Source: Flavobacterium microcysteis (lineage in GTDB: Bacteria; Bacteroidota; Bacteroidia; Flavobacteriales; Flavobacteriaceae). From it: 64,000 bases of DNA. How positions within the stretch are numbered: position 1 is the stretch's first letter; each line of letters begins with the position of its first letter. Shown in pieces: positions 1-7,566 of the stretch. The stretch covers positions 62,001-126,000 of the forward strand of contig NZ_VFJE01000050.1 in assembly GCF_006385255.1 (NCBI RefSeq). The letters are read 5' to 3'. A model generated the notes under the pieces. That model saw only the letters and a program-made list of their open reading frames with translations. It was not told the DNA's origin and did not search any database. Both the position numbers and the translations under genes were made by a program.

Positions 1-1
1 C

Positions 2-982
2 TTTGCCATCTGGTCACAGATGATTCAAAATTTTAGTTTCTTGCATGCTGTCTACCAAGCACTGCTTTTCATAGTATTTTCTGTTACTATAGCTCATACG
101 CTTAGCGATTTTTTGCTACCTAAAGCTTTGAATAAAGGTAAGATGGGCTTTTTTGTGGCCCAGTTTATTTTTATGGTATTTCTACTGGCGGGATGTCTCG
201 CATTGACATCTGTTTTGTTTGCAGATTATGAAATACGAGGTATGTATCCTCAATCCAAATTGCCGGTTTTAGAGCATTTCTGGTTCCGTTTTTATACTGC
301 AATTCCGGCTGCTTTATTAATTAACGGTACGGCCTGTGGCCTGCGTTTTTATCAGGAACATGGCATAATGGAGAAAAAGCATGCGCTGTTAAAGCAAAAT
401 CATTTGGAAGCCCAACTCAAGATATTGCAGGATCAAATCAACCCACACCTGATGTTTAATGTGCTTAACCATATCCATATCCTTATGCAGCGCAATGTGC
501 CTCTTGCATCTGAACTGCTCATCAAATTTTCGGATATTCTCCGTTACCAATTGTATCAGTCCAATCGAGAATATGTGATGTTGGATGCTGAAATCAAGTA
601 TTTAAAAGATCTTGTTGGGATTGAGCAGGTACGTTGGGGAAATGAACTGGATGTGGATTGCCGATGGGAAATCCAAAACGGCAGCCTACAGATTACACCA
701 TTGCTGTTGATGCCGCTGGTAGAAAATGCTTTTAAGCACGTTTCAAGGCTTCCTCATGAAAATGGCTATGTAAATCTGGTGTGCAGACAAGAAGGACATA
801 ATCTAATGCTGAAAATAGAGAATTCCTATACAGAACAGTATAAACCATCATCACACGATCATGGACTCGGATTAGAGAATGTGCGTAAGAGGCTTGATAT
901 TCAATATGCAGACCGTTATGATTTGTCTATTGAGAAAACGGAAGATACCTATACAATTATTCTTACTTTAGTACTCAATTGA
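2..982 (+). CDS. LytS-type sensor histidine kinase (5' partial)
   Basis: Membrane histidine kinase of the LytS/YehU (His_kinase, PF06580) class that would phosphorylate the response regulator encoded next. The frame is open to the window edge. The first ATG is at 20, and only about three hydrophobic segments (around residues 10-27, 46-66 and 92-108, counted from that ATG) remain where this class usually has four or more, so the gene probably begins upstream. The H-box reads QINPHLMFNVLN (His143), followed by an N-box LVENAFKH and a G-box GLGLENVRKRL. The stop codon is 1 nt from the next gene's ATG, so the two are translated as a pair. The signal sensed cannot be told. Confidence 0.85.
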   Translation, partial: FAIWSQMIQNFSFLHAVYQALLFIVFSVTIAHTLSDFLLPKALNKGKMGFFVAQFIFMVFLLAGCLALTSVLFADYEIRGMYPQSKLPVLEHFWFRFYTAIPAALLINGTACGLRFYQEHGIMEKKHALLKQNHLEAQLKILQDQINPHLMFNVLNHIHILMQRNVPLASELLIKFSDILRYQLYQSNREYVMLDAEIKYLKDLVGIEQVRWGNELDVDCRWEIQNGSLQITPLLLMPLVENAFKHVSRLPHENGYVNLVCRQEGHNLMLKIENSYTEQYKPSSHDHGLGLENVRKRLDIQYADRYDLSIEKTEDTYTIILTLVLN

Positions 983-983
983 T

Positions 984-1730
984 ATGAATATGAATCCGGA
1001 ACTGCCTTCAAAAGTAATAATCAGGTGTCTCGTTGTTGACGATGAACCTTTGGCACGGCATAGCATTATCGATTTTATTGAAAAAGTAGATTTTTTGGAA
1101 GTTGTAGGTTCCTGCGCTTCTGCACTCGAAGCCTCAGAATATGTCCAAAACGGGCAGGTTGATTTGCTGTTTCTGGATATTAATATGCCCTATCTTTCCG
1201 GTCTGGAATTTTTAGATTCTCTGGAGCGTCCTCCTATGGCCATTTTTACAACAGCCTATTCTGAACATGCTTTGGAAGGATATCGCCTTCAAATTGTAGA
1301 CTATCTGCTAAAACCCATCACGTTTCAACGGTTTTATCAGGCTTCTTTAAAAGCACAGCAGTTGTTTTTATTAACTGCTTCAGCAAAACAGCCTGTTCCG
1401 GTTGATCCTTTTTTATATATCCGTCAAGGTGAAGGTTTCCAGAAAATATCCTGGACTGATATTCTTTACATCGAAGGAATGCAGAATTATGCAAAGTTGC
1501 ATTTCAAAAACCAAATTTTGGTTATTCATCAGACTATGATATCGTTAGAAGAAACGCTTCCTAAAGAAAAGTTTTTCAGGATTCATAAATCCTTTCTGGT
1601 AAATATCGACCATATCGATTCTATAGCCGGCGGGCGTCTTTCTATTAACGGACAGCAACTACCCATTTCAAGAACACGCAGGGAAGCGCTCCTGAAAGAG
1701 GTAGTGTATAAAAACCTTCTGAGCCGATAA
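984..1730 (+). CDS. LytTR family response regulator
   Basis: DNA-binding response regulator partner of the upstream kinase. An N-terminal receiver domain (about residues 13-125) has the acidic pair Asp19/Asp20, phospho-acceptor Asp65 in LFLDINMP, and a conserved Lys in the LLKP motif. A LytTR DNA-binding domain fills about residues 145-245 (FFRIHKSFLVN, ISRTRRE). Length 248 is normal for the family. It ends 1 nt from the convergent stop of the next gene with no terminator between them, so the two transcripts may overlap at their 3' ends. Targets are unknown. Confidence 0.9.
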   Translation: MNMNPELPSKVIIRCLVVDDEPLARHSIIDFIEKVDFLEVVGSCASALEASEYVQNGQVDLLFLDINMPYLSGLEFLDSLERPPMAIFTTAYSEHALEGYRLQIVDYLLKPITFQRFYQASLKAQQLFLLTASAKQPVPVDPFLYIRQGEGFQKISWTDILYIEGMQNYAKLHFKNQILVIHQTMISLEETLPKEKFFRIHKSFLVNIDHIDSIAGGRLSINGQQLPISRTRREALLKEVVYKNLLSR

Positions 1731-1731
1731 T

Positions 1732-2631
1732 CTAAAACTTCCATTTTAAAGCTGCCGCACCATAAAACGTGGTCGTAAACTTTGGATTGGCCATGTCTTT
1801 TTCCTTAAAAATATCGCTAAGCTTCCTGTCATTTGTCTGGAAGGAACGTGTGAGTGTAGAGCCAGCTGTAAAATCAACTGTCCAATGTTCGCCTAATTTA
1901 AACTGAGGACGTATTCCTGCAATTACTTGTTGGTAGCCTAACAGTTTTGATTTTCCATCTCGAGAAACTTCGGCAGTCATACCATCCAATTCTACGACTG
2001 CTTTTAAGTCAAAATTAGGCGTAAATCTGTAGCCTATTTCGGCACCTTCAGGAAATGCTATCTTAAAATGCAAGGCAGTTTGGGTTTCCCAATTGAAATA
2101 AATCCCTGGCAATACCATAGGAACACCAAAAGCATTGGTCAATACCGGACCAAATCCGAAAGCCAAATTAGGCTTGAAATTTTTGATAAAAAGCACACCA
2201 CCCTGTAGCAAAACATCATCGGTAGTAATCTGTTCCAAATCGGTATAAACACCAACGGATAAGGTTGCCATCATGGACCATTTGCCTCCAATTGGCCGGA
2301 TGTGTTTTACTCCTATCTGCGCATTTAGCAATTCTGTAGGAAACAATTTCTCTTCATAATATTTGTTTTCCATAGCCGCATAGCTTCCCTGAACATACAG
2401 CGACCATAATTTTGGCTTGTTCTCATCAACCATTTTAAGAGAGAGCGGTATTTCCAAAGCCGCTTGTACTCTCTTAAAGTCGCTTTTGGAATCTGTCTTT
2501 ACGCTATCTATTGGGCGTACATAATTGGAAAAAGGCACATAATCCGCCTTGACTTGTCCTGAAATACCCGTTTGTGCTTTGCTGATAATTGGTGCAAAAA
2601 ATAGTACCAGATAAAAAACCTGTTTCTTCAT
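1732..2631 (-). CDS. Outer-membrane beta-barrel protein, DUF6268-like
   Basis: Secreted protein of about 299 residues beginning MKKQVFYLVLFFAPIISKAQ, a clear signal peptide. An in-frame ATG at 2670 would put 13 charged residues in front of it, so the start at 2631 is preferred. The rest is an alternation of short amphipathic strands ending in aromatic KWKF, as in outer-membrane beta-barrels. It resembles the DUF6268 group, but this is from general appearance only. It is convergent with the LytTR pair; there is no evidence that it is regulated by it. Confidence 0.65.
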   Translation of the reverse strand: MKKQVFYLVLFFAPIISKAQTGISGQVKADYVPFSNYVRPIDSVKTDSKSDFKRVQAALEIPLSLKMVDENKPKLWSLYVQGSYAAMENKYYEEKLFPTELLNAQIGVKHIRPIGGKWSMMATLSVGVYTDLEQITTDDVLLQGGVLFIKNFKPNLAFGFGPVLTNAFGVPMVLPGIYFNWETQTALHFKIAFPEGAEIGYRFTPNFDLKAVVELDGMTAEVSRDGKSKLLGYQQVIAGIRPQFKLGEHWTVDFTAGSTLTRSFQTNDRKLSDIFKEKDMANPKFTTTFYGAAALKWKF

Positions 2632-2782
2632 GTCAAATTTATTTTTGTGCGAAGTACGCAGTTCAGTCATACATCAGGAAATTCATTTGACCAATGGCTT
2701 GGTTGTTTTGACGAAAGGTTTTTATTTCCGGAAATGTAAAATGATTATCGGGGAGTTTATACCAAATTTCCATTATTAGGAA

Positions 2783-2841
2783 CTTTGCGGCTCTGCGCCT
2801 TTGCGAGCAATTATTTCACGCAAAGGCGCAGAGCCGCAAAG
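2783..2841. repeat. Large perfect palindrome, dispersed REP-like element copy 1
   Basis: Two perfectly complementary 23-bp arms (2783-2805 and 2819-2841) enclose a 13-nt loop agcaattatttca. The inner arm ends are CTTTGCG / CGCAAAG. A second copy with the same inner arms and almost the same loop lies at 47768-47813. There is no U-tract, so it does not look like an intrinsic terminator. Confidence 0.85.
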
Positions 2842-2910
2842 CAATAAAGACGTACACTTATTGGAGTTTGTTTTAGGCATAAGGTTGATATAATCAATTA
2901 ATTTTAAACA

Positions 2911-2941
2911 AAAAAGTCCCGCTTTTCAGCGGGACTTTTAT
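2911..2941 (-). terminator. Intrinsic terminator of the aldehyde dehydrogenase gene
   Basis: Stem AGTCCCGC / GCGGGACT with A/T tracts on both sides, 24 nt beyond the minus-strand stop codon. Confidence 0.85.
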
Positions 2942-2964
2942 TATTTATAAAGAATATCTAAATC

Positions 2965-4518
2965 TTACAAATCGAACTTAATACCTTGTGCCAAAGGCAA
3001 TTTGGTTGTATAGTTGATTGTATTGGTTTGTCTTCTCATGTATACTTTCCAAGCGTCAGAACCTGATTCACGTCCACCTCCAGTTTCTTTCTCACCACCA
3101 AACGCTCCACCAATTTCAGCACCTGAAGTTCCGATGTTTACGTTAGCAATTCCACAGTCAGAACCTGCAACAGAAAGGAATCTTTCTGCTTCACGCAAAT
3201 TGTTTGTCATGATTGCAGAAGATAGTCCTTGTGCTACGCCATTTTGAAGGTCGATTGCATTTTCAACTTCTCCGGAATATTTCAACAGGTATAAAACAGG
3301 TGCAAATGTTTCGTGCTGTACGATTTCAAAAGAGTTATCTGCTTCAGCAATTGCTGGTTTTACATAACATCCGCTTTCATAACCTTCGCCAGAAAGAACG
3401 CCACCTTCAACGATAATTTTTCCGCCTTCAGCAACTACTTTTTCTAACGCTTTGTTGTACATTTCAACTGCATGCGTATCGATAAGCGGTCCAACGTGAT
3501 TGTTTTGATCTAATGGGTTTCCTATTTTCAATTGTCCGTAAGCAGCAACGATTGCATCTCTTACTTTATCGTAAATACTTTCGTGGATAATTAAACGACG
3601 TGTTGAAGTACATCTTTGTCCTGCAGTTCCTACAGCCCCAAAAACAGCTCCGATAACTGTCATTTTGATATCTGCATCCGGAGTTACAATGATAGCATTG
3701 TTTCCTCCTAATTCTAATAATGATTTTCCTAAACGTCCTGCTACAGCCTGAGCTACGATTTTACCCATTCTTGTAGAACCTGTTGCAGAAACCAACGGAA
3801 CACGAACGTCAGAAGTCATCCACTCACCTACTTTGTAGTTACCGTTGATCAAGCAAGAAATTCCTTCTGGAAGGTTATTTTCTTTCAAGACTTCTGCGAT
3901 GATGTTTTGACAAGCAACACCGCATAATGGAGTTTTTTCAGATGGCTTCCAAACGCAAACATCACCTGCGATCCAAGCCAAAGCTGTATTCCAAGACCAA
4001 ACGGCTACCGGGAAGTTGAACGCAGAAATGATTCCAACAACTCCTAAAGAGTGGTATTGCTCATACATTCTGTGTCCTGGACGCTCAGAGTGCATTGTCA
4101 ATCCGTGCAACTGACGAGACAATCCTACAGCGAAGTCACAGATATCGATCATTTCCTGAACTTCTCCAAGACCTTCCTGTAATGATTTACCCATTTCATA
4201 GGAAACCAATTTACCCAGTGCATCTTTTTTCTCACGCAATTTTTGACCAAACTGACGAACAATTTCTCCACGTTGTGGCGCCGGCATTAATCGGAAAGTT
4301 TTGAAAGCTTCAGTTGCGCTTTTCATTACTCTTTCGTAATCTTCTTTAGTAGTAGTTTTTACTTTTCCGATCAGCTGACCGTCAACCGGAGAATAGCTTT
4401 CAATGATCTCGCCATTTGAAAACCAGCTGTTTCCTGTTGAAGTTCCTTCGTTAATTGCTGCCAAGCCCAATTGTTGCAAGGCTTCAGTCATTCCAAATTG
4501 ATTTGCTATTGTTGCCAT
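2965..4518 (-). CDS. ALDH7-type aldehyde dehydrogenase (alpha-aminoadipic semialdehyde dehydrogenase-like)
   Basis: NAD(P)-dependent aldehyde dehydrogenase of 517 residues, closest in sequence character to antiquitin/ALDH7, which oxidises alpha-aminoadipic semialdehyde in lysine breakdown. The catalytic set is complete: Asn168 (SAFNFP), Glu269 (LLELGGNN) and Cys303 (GQRCTSTRR), with the coenzyme motif SATGSTRMG at 244-252. The C-terminal stretch IGGAFGGEKETGGGRESGSDAWK and the ending LPLAQGIKF are characteristic of this subfamily. It stands alone, with its own terminator and no lysine-pathway neighbours, so the substrate is inferred from the family only. Confidence 0.88.
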   Translation of the reverse strand: MATIANQFGMTEALQQLGLAAINEGTSTGNSWFSNGEIIESYSPVDGQLIGKVKTTTKEDYERVMKSATEAFKTFRLMPAPQRGEIVRQFGQKLREKKDALGKLVSYEMGKSLQEGLGEVQEMIDICDFAVGLSRQLHGLTMHSERPGHRMYEQYHSLGVVGIISAFNFPVAVWSWNTALAWIAGDVCVWKPSEKTPLCGVACQNIIAEVLKENNLPEGISCLINGNYKVGEWMTSDVRVPLVSATGSTRMGKIVAQAVAGRLGKSLLELGGNNAIIVTPDADIKMTVIGAVFGAVGTAGQRCTSTRRLIIHESIYDKVRDAIVAAYGQLKIGNPLDQNNHVGPLIDTHAVEMYNKALEKVVAEGGKIIVEGGVLSGEGYESGCYVKPAIAEADNSFEIVQHETFAPVLYLLKYSGEVENAIDLQNGVAQGLSSAIMTNNLREAERFLSVAGSDCGIANVNIGTSGAEIGGAFGGEKETGGGRESGSDAWKVYMRRQTNTINYTTKLPLAQGIKFDL

Positions 4519-4629
4519 TTATAACTTTTTGATTGTAAATTGTATTATTTTTTGCGAAGTTATGATTTATAGGTGGATTTTGCGAATCAAAATGTTTTTT
4601 TAGCAATTGCCTTTCCTTTTCTTAAAGAA

Positions 4630-5556
4630 TTAAAACAGATTTCGCTTCTTAAATATAAAGACGCCCAGAACCGAAATCAGTAACGACATGAGCAGGATAA
4701 TCCAGAATCCCAGCGGACTTGCCTGAAGATTATTAGGCACATTCATTCCATACAAGCTTGCTACAAGTGTAGGGATCATCAGAATAATTGAAATGGAAGT
4801 CAGTCTTTTCATGATAACGTTCAGATTGTTCGAAATCACAGAAGCGTAGGCATCCATCATTCCGGTCAAGATATTACTGTATACATTGGTCGTTTCTTCT
4901 GCCTGACGCAATTCGATTTCCACGTCTTCAACCAGATCAGGATTAAGATCTGTTTTTTGGTTTTTTAGATTCTTGATTCTGTGGAATAGTATGTCATTAC
5001 CTTTTAAAGATGTTATAAAAAACACCAAACATTTTTCAATCTGTAGCAGTGCCTGAAGTTCTTCGTTTTTGATTGATTTTTCTAAATTGCTTTCGGCCAA
5101 TTTAATACGCTGGTTGATGTGTTTCAGGTATTTCTGATACCAAACGCTAGACGACAACAGTAATTTGAGCACTAAATCATAATGTGAAGCGATTGCTATT
5201 TTTTTACGTTGTGTGTACAACACAAAATCTTCAAGCATGTCGTTGGGCTGAAAGCATAAGGAAACAAAAACATCTTCATTAAAAATCAGTCCCAATGGTG
5301 CCGTATTAAACGGAAGCTTTTCGTCATTGCTTTTAAAAGGAATTCTTAGGATAATGAGATTCCAGCCGTTTTCGGTTTCAAGACGCGGACGCTCGTCAAT
5401 ATCTTCAATATCGTTATAAAAAGCTTCGGGAATTTTTAAATCTTCGAGAAGGTATTTGATTTCTTCTGCTGTTGGAGAAACCGCATTAATCCAGCAGCTT
5501 TCGTTTGGGTTTTGGGCAGGGATAAGCCCGTTGTCATTTTTGTAGAATGTGATCAT
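4630..5556 (-). CDS. corA: CorA family divalent cation channel
   Basis: Inner-membrane Mg2+/Co2+ channel of 308 residues. The large N-terminal cytoplasmic domain includes a long helical section (about residues 140-225). Two C-terminal membrane helices follow, with the family signature GMN (residues 270-272, SLYGMNVP) at the end of the first. The basic tail KKRNLF is also typical. Monocistronic by its spacing. Confidence 0.92.
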   Translation of the reverse strand: MITFYKNDNGLIPAQNPNESCWINAVSPTAEEIKYLLEDLKIPEAFYNDIEDIDERPRLETENGWNLIILRIPFKSNDEKLPFNTAPLGLIFNEDVFVSLCFQPNDMLEDFVLYTQRKKIAIASHYDLVLKLLLSSSVWYQKYLKHINQRIKLAESNLEKSIKNEELQALLQIEKCLVFFITSLKGNDILFHRIKNLKNQKTDLNPDLVEDVEIELRQAEETTNVYSNILTGMMDAYASVISNNLNVIMKRLTSISIILMIPTLVASLYGMNVPNNLQASPLGFWIILLMSLLISVLGVFIFKKRNLF

Positions 5557-5669
5557 AATGCAATGCTATTTCTAAGAACAGCCTGCAGGATGACATGCTG
5601 TCCTTAAATTAATAAAATGTTCTTCTGATAATAATCGTCCATTTTTTAAGGATAATTTTAAATGCGGCG

Positions 5670-5677
5670 CAAAGGTA
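5670..5677 (-). promoter_or_regulatory. Candidate -7 element for corA
   Basis: Minus-strand TACCTTTG fits the Bacteroidota -7 consensus TAnnTTTG. No good -33 TTG is seen at the usual distance. It would give a leader of about 105 nt. Confidence 0.45.
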
Positions 5678-5728
5678 GGGCATTAAAGGTAAAACTGTTA
5701 TCTGAATTATGTTTTTTTTAGCACTACA

Positions 5729-5756
5729 AAAAAACCTCGCCGATTGGGCAAGGTTT
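5729..5756 (-). terminator. Intrinsic terminator after 3-HAO gene
   Basis: Stem AAACCTCGCC / GGCAAGGTTT (one G-U pair) with a poly-T tract in the minus-strand direction, just beyond the stop of the dioxygenase gene. Confidence 0.8.
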
Positions 5757-5779
5757 ATAGTTTTTGAGAGTACAAAAAA

Positions 5780-6319
5780 TTATCTCTTTAATGTATATCT
5801 TTTATCGGCTTCCATAATGGTTCCGCATTTTGTACATGTCCTTAATGTTTTGGAATTGTAAAAATGCTGAAAATGCGGCAAGAAGTCTTTTTCAATATCG
5901 TTGAGTTCAAAATAAACATCATACAATTTATGGTTGCAATTGTCGCAGAACCAAAGTAGTCCATCCGTATAACCTTTTCCTGCTCTTTTTCTTTCGATAA
6001 CCAGACCTATAGAGCCTGCCGAACGAACCGGAGAGTGAGGCGTTTTTGCCGGATGAAGATACATATCTCCGGCGTGGAGTTCCATTTCCTTGCGTTCGCC
6101 GTCTTCCTGAATGATTACTTTTATACTGCCTTCAAGCTGATAGAATAATTCTTCCGTTTCATTATAATGGTAGTCTTTACGGGCATTGGGTCCGGCTACT
6201 ATCATTACGATATAATCTTCTGAATCTACATAAATGTTTTTATTTCCAACAGGCGGTTTTAGCAGATGCCTGTTCTCTTCAATCCACTGATTGAGATTGA
6301 ATGGTTTTGAAATTGCCAT
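5780..6319 (-). CDS. haaO: 3-hydroxyanthranilate 3,4-dioxygenase
   Basis: Ring-opening dioxygenase of the kynurenine route from tryptophan to quinolinate and NAD. It is a single cupin of 179 residues with metal ligands His51, Glu57 and His95. The C-terminal rubredoxin-like site has Cys125/Cys128 (CDNC) and Cys162/Cys165 (CTKC). These positions coincide with those known for the Cupriavidus enzyme, so the assignment is secure. The other kynurenine-pathway genes are not in this window. Flanking terminators suggest a single-gene transcript. Confidence 0.95.
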   Translation of the reverse strand: MAISKPFNLNQWIEENRHLLKPPVGNKNIYVDSEDYIVMIVAGPNARKDYHYNETEELFYQLEGSIKVIIQEDGERKEMELHAGDMYLHPAKTPHSPVRSAGSIGLVIERKRAGKGYTDGLLWFCDNCNHKLYDVYFELNDIEKDFLPHFQHFYNSKTLRTCTKCGTIMEADKRYTLKR

Positions 6320-6353
6320 AGCTTTAATATTTCTACTAAATTACTAAAAATAA

Positions 6354-6381
6354 AAAAGGCTAGTGAAAAACTAGCCTTTAA
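6354..6381 (-). terminator. Intrinsic terminator after EEP hydrolase gene
   Basis: Stem AAAGGCTAG / CTAGCCTTT with a 7-nt loop and a T-tract on the minus strand. Confidence 0.8.
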
Positions 6382-6383
6382 AA

Positions 6384-7430
6384 TTATTTTACTTCTTTTA
6401 TCAGATACAGATACACCGGGAAGTGATCGCTGAATCCAACTTGTCCGTTGGAGTTTCTAAGCGGATATCCTTTGTATTGTCCTGTTGTTTGCGTAAGGAA
6501 AGGTTTGTTGTAAACTCCTGCTTTCCAGAAACGGTAGGAAGTATAGTCTTTTCTGATTAGTGGCTCTGAAAGGATCATCTGGTCGAATAAATCCCAAGCA
6601 TCGCGGTATGCCAATGTCCCGATTCCTTTGTTGGCCATTTCTTCCATTGGATTATACATGCCTCTTTCTTTGGTTTCTTCTTTTTTGGCTTTCGCTCCTA
6701 ATTCCACTTTAACGCTCTTGTTATATGGGCCGTCATTTAAGTCACCCATTGTAATGATTTTTGCGTTTGGATTGATATTATACAACGAATCGATAATCTT
6801 TCTGTTCAGTCTTCCAGCTGCCTCACGGTTTGGGCTTGACTTTTGCTCACCTCCTGAACGTGATGGCCAGTGGTTTACGATAAAGTGCATTTCTTCACCA
6901 TCCAGCAAACCAGTCACCAACAATTGGTCACGAGTATAAATTCTTTTTGTCTTATCTGTCTGGTCGTAAATGATTAACGGAACATTAACTGAGCTCGTTG
7001 GCTTGAAATGCTTTTTTTGGTACAATAGCGCCACATCAATTCCCCTTTTGTCTGGAGAGTCATAATGAACAATCCCATAATCTTTGTTAATCAAAAGCGG
7101 CTGCTTTATCAAATCTTCAAGAACACCACGGTTTTCGATTTCAGAACCACCAATAATTACTGGAGATTCCTTCTGCTGGTCGCTGGTTCCTATTTCATTT
7201 AGGACTCTGCTAAGGTTTGCCAGTTTCTTCTTGTACTTCTCTCCTGTCCAATTTTGTGTACCTGTTGGGGTATACTCCTCATCATTCACATTTGCATTGT
7301 TGATCGTGTCAAACAAGTTCTCAAAGTTGTAGAACGCAATAGTTTGCACCTTAAACTTCTTGTCCTGAGCTTGCGCTACATTTATTGAAGATAATACAAT
7401 GAAAAGGGCAATAAATTTTTTAATTCTCAT
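6384..7430 (-). CDS. Secreted endonuclease/exonuclease/phosphatase family hydrolase
   Basis: Exported metal-dependent phosphoesterase of 348 residues (signal peptide MRIKKFIALFIVLSSINVAQAQ). EEP-fold motifs are visible: FYNFENLFD, GGSEIENRG with the metal-binding Glu, VNHWPSRSGG with His, MGDLNDGP with Asp/Asn, and the terminal FSDHFPVY. The substrate may be extracellular nucleic acid or another phosphodiester. It is divergent from a TonB-dependent receptor operon, with both promoters packed in 136 nt, which suggests the enzyme releases something the receptor imports. That link is inference. Confidence 0.85.
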   Translation of the reverse strand: MRIKKFIALFIVLSSINVAQAQDKKFKVQTIAFYNFENLFDTINNANVNDEEYTPTGTQNWTGEKYKKKLANLSRVLNEIGTSDQQKESPVIIGGSEIENRGVLEDLIKQPLLINKDYGIVHYDSPDKRGIDVALLYQKKHFKPTSSVNVPLIIYDQTDKTKRIYTRDQLLVTGLLDGEEMHFIVNHWPSRSGGEQKSSPNREAAGRLNRKIIDSLYNINPNAKIITMGDLNDGPYNKSVKVELGAKAKKEETKERGMYNPMEEMANKGIGTLAYRDAWDLFDQMILSEPLIRKDYTSYRFWKAGVYNKPFLTQTTGQYKGYPLRNSNGQVGFSDHFPVYLYLIKEVK

Positions 7431-7475
7431 AAATCCAATATTAATTAAATATGAAGTTTAACATAAACTTGGGAG

Positions 7476-7511
7476 CAAAAGTAAATAATATTAATTAATA
7501 ATGTAACTTTG
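7476..7511. promoter_or_regulatory. Back-to-back -7 elements for EEP hydrolase and TonB receptor
   Basis: Minus-strand TACTTTTG (7476-7483) faces the hydrolase and plus-strand TAACTTTG (7504-7511) faces the receptor. Both fit TAnnTTTG and lie 20 nt apart. -33 elements are not convincing for either. Confidence 0.5.
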
Positions 7512-7566
7512 CCGCCGTTAAGAAATTGTATTTCTAACAAAAAGGGATTAATCATTAAATTTATTT